Assembly (NCBI GenBank): GCA_021234155.1
Contig: JAJEKV010000046.1
Location: 10,554,818-10,618,817 of the forward strand
Source of the DNA: Isoetes taiwanensis
Lineage: Eukaryota; Streptophyta; Lycopodiopsida; Isoetales; Isoetaceae
DNA: 64,000 nt
Direction: 5' to 3'
Shown: positions 59,643-64,000 of the stretch, piece after piece
Layout of the letters: each line of letters begins with the position of its first letter
Position numbering within the stretch: position 1 is the stretch's first letter
The notes under the pieces: model-generated
What the model was told of the DNA's origin: nothing
Databases searched by the model: none
Seen by the model: the letters and a program-made list of their open reading frames with translations, nothing else
Position numbers and translations under genes: made by a program

Positions 59643-61123
59643 GGCAGCAATTGGGAGAGTGGCGCCTGTAGACTCTGGTAAGGATGAGTTACACTCAATT
59701 TGATATGAAGCTTTTCCTGTATTTACATTCAAATGGTTGTGATCTCTAGGGCTTTGGTGGATTATCCTTTTAAGGGCTTATGGCAAGTGCACTGGTGATT
59801 TGTCCTTACAAGAAAGGGTGGATGTTCAGACAGGAATATTAATTGAGTGATGGGTTTGACATGTTCCCAACCTTGCTTGTCACTGATGGTTCATGTATGA
59901 TCGATCGTCGCATGGGTATTCATCGTCATCCACTGGAGATCCAGGTAGGACATCTATTTATTTCTCTTTTCTTAATAATGAAATAACATTGGTTAATACA
60001 AGTTCAAAGTTTGGCACATAAAAAGAGAAGCGCATTTACATGGAAATTATATGCGAAGTAGAGGGGTCAGATATCCGATTCGATTAAATTTGTTATTGCG
60101 TGCACTTTTTTTTACTCTACTCTTCAAATTGTGCAAAGGAATTGTTAACTTTGGGGGATGGTGCCTGCCTAATGAAAGCCGTGAATTCTAGGCTTTATGC
60201 ACTATCCTTCCACATTAGAGAATACTACTTGGGTAGATCTTTCAAGATTGAATGAAATATATAGGTACAAAACAGTAAGAATATTCACATGACGCAGTTG
60301 AATAAGTTTAACATATACCCCGATCAGATACCCTCTTGGCTTGTTATTTGGATGCCTCAACATGGTGGATACTTTATTGGCAATTTACAACCAGCTCATA
60401 TGGATTTTCGATTTTTGCACTTGGAAATCTATGGTCTATAGTTACATCTTTGACTACTCGTAAACAGCTGAAGCTATATTAGCTCTCATTGAGTCCCCGA
60501 TGGGATGATTTAATTGCAAGCATGCCACTCAAGATTTGTTATCCAGCCCTTGAGCGAGAAGGGTGGCGATCATCCGCTGTGAAGTGATCCAAAGAACACG
60601 TGAGCAACTTTATCTTGTTACACATTGCTTCACCCGGGGAGCGGCTTCTTTAACATGTTATGTGATTTTCAAGCCTTGGTCTTATCACAATGGAGGTTCC
60701 CTGGCCTACCCTTATCCGGGTGTAATTTTGCCTCTTGCATCTAAAGGTTCAACTTATGGTATGTATCGCTGGTAAACTAAAATGTGCAATTTTTGGTGCA
60801 GTTTACGCAGCCTTTGTATTAAAATGGGAAGGTCTCGATTTGGCTGCAAGGGCAAAGTGAGCATCTTAGAATCAAGAATTTCGAAGGACCGATGGCCTGA
60901 GTATTATGACACTCGGAAGGCAAGATTTATAGGGAAACAAGCAAAGTTATACCAGACATGGTCAATTGCTGGGTATCTTGTTGCAAAGCAACTACTAAGA
61001 AACCCAGAAGCTATAAATTTATTTACATGTGAAGACAATTCTAACCTCTTGGAGGGCCTCTTCTGCAATCTTGAAGAAAGCCCTCGAAGAAATAGAAGAA
61101 AGGGCGCAACCACACAAGTGTAA

Positions 61124-62435
61124 ATTGAGATTTATACCACTAATTAGAGCAGGCACATTGTAATCACCATCCCTGATTCGTTGTATAGTGTTCCACCATA
61201 TGGAAGTTGTATATATATGTTCATTGATCGATGGTTACTCTTGAACCACAAGTTGTTCACTATTCCAACAGCTACATGCCAAATCTTTTGAATGCTTTGG
61301 TGTTTAAGGCGTTGTAATGAAGCTTTGTAAGTCAAATTCATACGCATGTCAAAAATTGCAATTTGTCGATTTCAGAAAAAATATTGATGGTGAATCATGC
61401 CATTATCTTAACCTATGTAAATATTGTAGAATAATGCTTTTGGCATATTATTTAAAGATTCCTCTCTATAATTATGACACGTCAGCTATTTTCGTGTGCA
61501 ACACTTCTACAGAATTTTTTGGGTTGCCCCTGGGGGGGCAAACCCTTGTTTATGTGGTGTTATGGCATATCCTAGGTATATGCTAGAATATACCTAGGAT
61601 ATGCTGGTGACTGCTAAAACCCATTGCTACCTGTAAACTGGCGGTCTCGCGCATTCTGGATCTCGGACGTTCCAACCGGGTAACTGGCAGGCAGGTAAAA
61701 TTTTTATCTAGATCCACGGTATTTTGGGAGAAACCGGCATGCGGCCTGCAAATTTGCATCCCGCCTATGGATCCCTTGGCTGCCTAAACTCTTAAGAATC
61801 GATCATTCTTTTGAAATGGAGATATCATTTGAGGCATCCTTTTCTGTAAAATTTGTCTATAAAACACTTGTGGGCAAGAGTGAACAAGCAGAAGCGATGC
61901 GATCATGCAAGCAAAATACCTTTCAGAGATAAAGCAAATGGGAATGCAAATCCAACTCCAGCGAATCTATATAGGCCTAGAAAGCGGTTAAGCCTAGGAA
62001 GCAAGGAAGTGCCTGGCATAGGAAATCCGGCAAAAAATGCAAGTGCTGATATGAACTAGCAGATCCTCTGATTTAATGGCAGTGCATTTAAATTGATCTT
62101 TATTGCAGGTTTATGCTTTCGAATAGATTTGTGTTTGTGGTAAATTAGGAATTGTTTCTTACCCTTTTAGATCTGGAAGCCTTTTGTAGTTGTATAAGTC
62201 ATGATTATGAGAAGCCACTAGAGTTGCATTGTAACACAATATTCATGGGAAAGGAAAGCAATATCCGACTGCTAATTTTTTCTCTCTACAGAAATGCTTT
62301 GCATGTTCTAATGTTGATTTGTTGAAGTTGCAAACGTAGATATAGAGTGCATTCGTATTATGTAGTAGCATGTCTATTTGATATATTTTGTTATTTGATT
62401 TGAAAAATGGCAGTTTTGAAGCATTTAACTTTTAC
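61124..62435. other. invertase 3' flank, repeat F copy and unassigned sequence
   Basis: 61,124-61,520 looks like 3' untranslated or intergenic AT-rich DNA. Repeat F starts at 61,521. A plus-strand frame at 61,853-62,059 has an exon-like 3' part (about FRDKANGNANPTPANLYR to a stop), hydrophilic and basic, that I do not recognise. No exon 4 of the fibrillin gene was found on the minus strand. Confidence 0.35.
61521..61650 (+). repeat. repeat F, copy 2
   Basis: GGGTTGCCCCTGGGGGGGCA followed by AACCCTTGTTTATGTGG, a TATACCTAGGATATGCTGG-type stretch, GACTGCTAAAA and TACCTGTAAA. It has the same strand and order as 49,636-49,770, about 11.9 kb away, on the other side of the invertase remnant. Confidence 0.7.
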
Positions 62436-63092
62436 CTGTACTCATTGTGGGCTGCGAACTTCAAAAGATGCTGTAGTAGAAAAGGAAGTTGATGCATAAG
62501 GCCCAAAGAAGGTGACGGAATTTTGGGCACTGAATGCTTCGGCATCAATGGTTTGCGAGATTTCTGGAACTTTGACAAGGGGCAAGATTCCTGCTGCAAG
62601 AAGGAGGAGTTCTGACCAGGAAGTGTATCTGCACATCACATTTGTGTTCAAAGCACAAAGAACAATAGCAGAAAATTGCACAAGTTAACTAAAGAGACAG
62701 TTAACTAGGAAGAAGTGATGATATGTGTGGATATTGACCAGGTTCTGCTTCATGATTTTTTTACATGGGAAATGAACAACTTACACTAGAATCCACTTTC
62801 CATTGAGCAGTTGCAGTGCATCTGTAGGAGCCAGGGTAGGAATCTTAGCTTCCAGCTCATTTATCTGTTCAATAACTTCTGCACGGACCTCACTGCTAGC
62901 AACAAGGCTACGCTCATTACCAAAAGCAGAATCAATCAATGCCTTCTTAAGCCCTAATATTGTATTATCTTCTGCAGGTGTTTCCACAGTTGTAACTACA
63001 TCATGGCTGGATGATTGTTTGTGCTTGGCTCCATGGCTCTCATTTTCCTGACCATTATTTTTGTCTGGCAAAGCTGAAGCCACCAAACTTCT
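62436..63092 (-). pseudogene. plastid-lipid-associated protein (PAP/fibrillin), partial
   Basis: Two exons of a PAP/fibrillin gene, proteins that coat plastoglobules and thylakoids. Exon 63,092-62,785 reads RSLVASALPDKNNGQE, then LGLKKALIDSAFGNERSLVA, SSEVRAEVIEQINELEAKIP and ALQLLNGKWIL. Exon 62,628-62,436 reads [37 protein letters not shown], and SFEVRSPQ. The splice sites (GT after CTAGT, AG before ATACACT) join in phase. After SPQ a TGA at 62,444-62,442 stands where family members usually have Arg or Lys. The sequence then runs GTA-CAG and a GTAAAAG donor, as if the frame originally continued. The C-terminal exons do not appear to the left, and the transit peptide exon is not identified to the right. 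It could be a truncated gene fragment. Confidence 0.8.
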
Positions 63093-64000
63093 CTAACCAG
63101 GAGTATATAGAGAGGTAGAAACAAATGGAGATTTTTGGAATAAAACTTTACATGCCTTCCCTCAACAAAGTTGGAGTTGCCAGATCCGTGAGAGAAATAT
63201 ATCATGTTGAATTCATTTTCACTGTTAAAATATTATTCCTTTCAATTCCATTATCCCATCCCATGTGATAATATACGGCAAGGCAACAGAGAGAGAATTC
63301 AAATGCAACAACTCGACTTATAAAATTCACAATGAAAATTTATATTAACAAAGAATTTTAGTATGTACAACTTGGAGGTTGTCACATGTTAATCGTCCAT
63401 TACTAGATCGTGAACAGGTTTTGTATGTAAAGACAAATTGCAAATATCGTTCTATTTTTTCCAATAGATCTCACTAATAGCAAAGTCGAAATGGAAATTT
63501 CATAGAGATAACTAGAAGCACAACAAGCATTGAGGCTTGATATACAACATTGTGCTTCACTTGGATGTCCAATAACACTAACATGATCTCTTGTACTCAA
63601 CCTACAAAAAGGCAAAGGTAATAGCAAAAACAACTTAACCCAACCAAACACTATTGTGCAAATCCTCACAAGTAGACCCAGACAACCATGTCCACTGGAA
63701 AAAGTTTAGTTATTGGAATGGAATCCAAGCTCTAAGTTACACAAGCTTGAGTCCATAAGTTTGCAATTTATAGAAGGTTTTGGCTAGCAACTACCAATAG
63801 AACCAAAATTGTAGTCTAATTGCAAGAATGCATCTTTTGAGGTTCAATTTTTTCTGCCTAACTCAATTATCTTTAAATATTGTGAAAACATGACTTCACG
63901 GTTTGATTTAGGCCACTTCACCCTCGAGAAATTGGAGGGCAACCCTCCGTGCGCAGCACCTTGTTTAGCTATGTATTCACACATCTGACCTATCACACTA
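63093..64000. other. right end, unassigned
   Basis: AT-rich sequence, probably intron or upstream DNA of the fibrillin gene. A minus-strand frame at 63,205-62,996 could include an exon (MIYFSHGSGNSNFVEGRH followed by a possible GTAAAG donor) but has no transit-peptide character. A minus-strand frame at 63,669-63,403 shows no known motif. Confidence 0.3.

Larger units (their letters stand above)
50240..61123 (+). pseudogene. alkaline/neutral invertase, 3' half, disrupted by two retrotransposons
   Basis: Alkaline/neutral invertases (GH100) split sucrose into glucose and fructose in cytosol or organelles. Exon pieces in order: 50,283-50,321 ([14 protein letters not shown]), 56,635-56,691 (PLEG, then DVLDADFGEA), 59,648-59,677 (IGRVAPVDS), 59,750-59,944 ([39 protein letters not shown]), about 60,110-60,265 (LNEIYRYKT end), about 60,270-60,600 ([35 protein letters not shown]), 60,680-60,720 (PWSYHNGG) and 60,801-61,123 (ISKDRWPEYYDT, FIGKQAKLYQTWSIAGYLVA, stop). 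The first exon is interrupted by A1 and E. Removing both and one TSD copy of each rejoins coding sequence, except that a TAA replaces an expected Glu codon before DVLDADFG. Several further indels and a short deletion around 59,840 break the frame. The N-terminal half was not found. Introns are kept, so it is not a retrocopy. Confidence 0.9.

Overview
The window looks like nuclear DNA of a land plant with a repeat-rich genome. It holds one intact plant cell-cycle kinase gene with spliceosomal introns, remnants of an alkaline/neutral invertase gene and a plastid-lipid-associated (fibrillin) gene, and roughly 50 kb of nested Ty3/gypsy-type LTR retrotransposons with very long LTRs (about 1.9-2.5 kb). 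A gymnosperm, fern or lycophyte would fit, but the lineage cannot be fixed from sequence alone. There are no bacterial operons, CRISPR arrays or recognisable tRNA/rRNA genes.

Layout. 1-1.95 kb: unassigned, locally GC-rich, no gene recognised. 2-8.75 kb: LTR pieces of a family I call C in both orientations, plus an integrase fragment. 8.75-16.5 kb: minus-strand gypsy element A4. 16.6-20.7 kb: internally deleted minus-strand element A3 with a GAGTT target-site duplication (TSD). 21-39.4 kb: plus-strand element A2, whose 3' LTR is split by the 11.3-kb plus-strand element B (27,435-38,698, TSD GTCTC). 39.4-42.7 kb: gag and LTR of a minus-strand family C element. 42.7-44.5 kb: isolated family A LTR. 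47.2-48.8 kb: an intact eight-exon B-type cyclin-dependent kinase gene (minus). 50.2-61.1 kb: the 3' half of an alkaline/neutral invertase gene (plus), broken inside one exon by two independent LTR retrotransposons, A1 (TSD AACGT/AATGT) and E (TSD GGCAG). 62.4-63.1 kb: two exons of a PAP/fibrillin gene (minus) with a premature stop.

Families A, B, C and E appear related. A, B, C and E share a primer-binding site that resembles the complement of a tRNA-Gln 3' end, placed 3 nt after the LTR. A, B and E LTRs begin with a short palindrome whose second arm repeats the CAACA found at the LTR 3' end. A and B share an unusual pol order: an extra RNase H domain lies between protease and reverse transcriptase, and a second, gypsy-type RNase H follows RT, then integrase. 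This dual-RNase H order is the most interesting biology here.

Caution: from about 7 to 30 kb many copies differ from cleaner copies by small indels and by CTG/CAG words replaced with CG-containing words. That pattern suggests consensus errors rather than only decay, so frameshift counts there are unreliable. Many boundaries are by-eye comparisons of repeat copies; unless stated otherwise, treat those outside TSD-supported elements as good to tens of bases.
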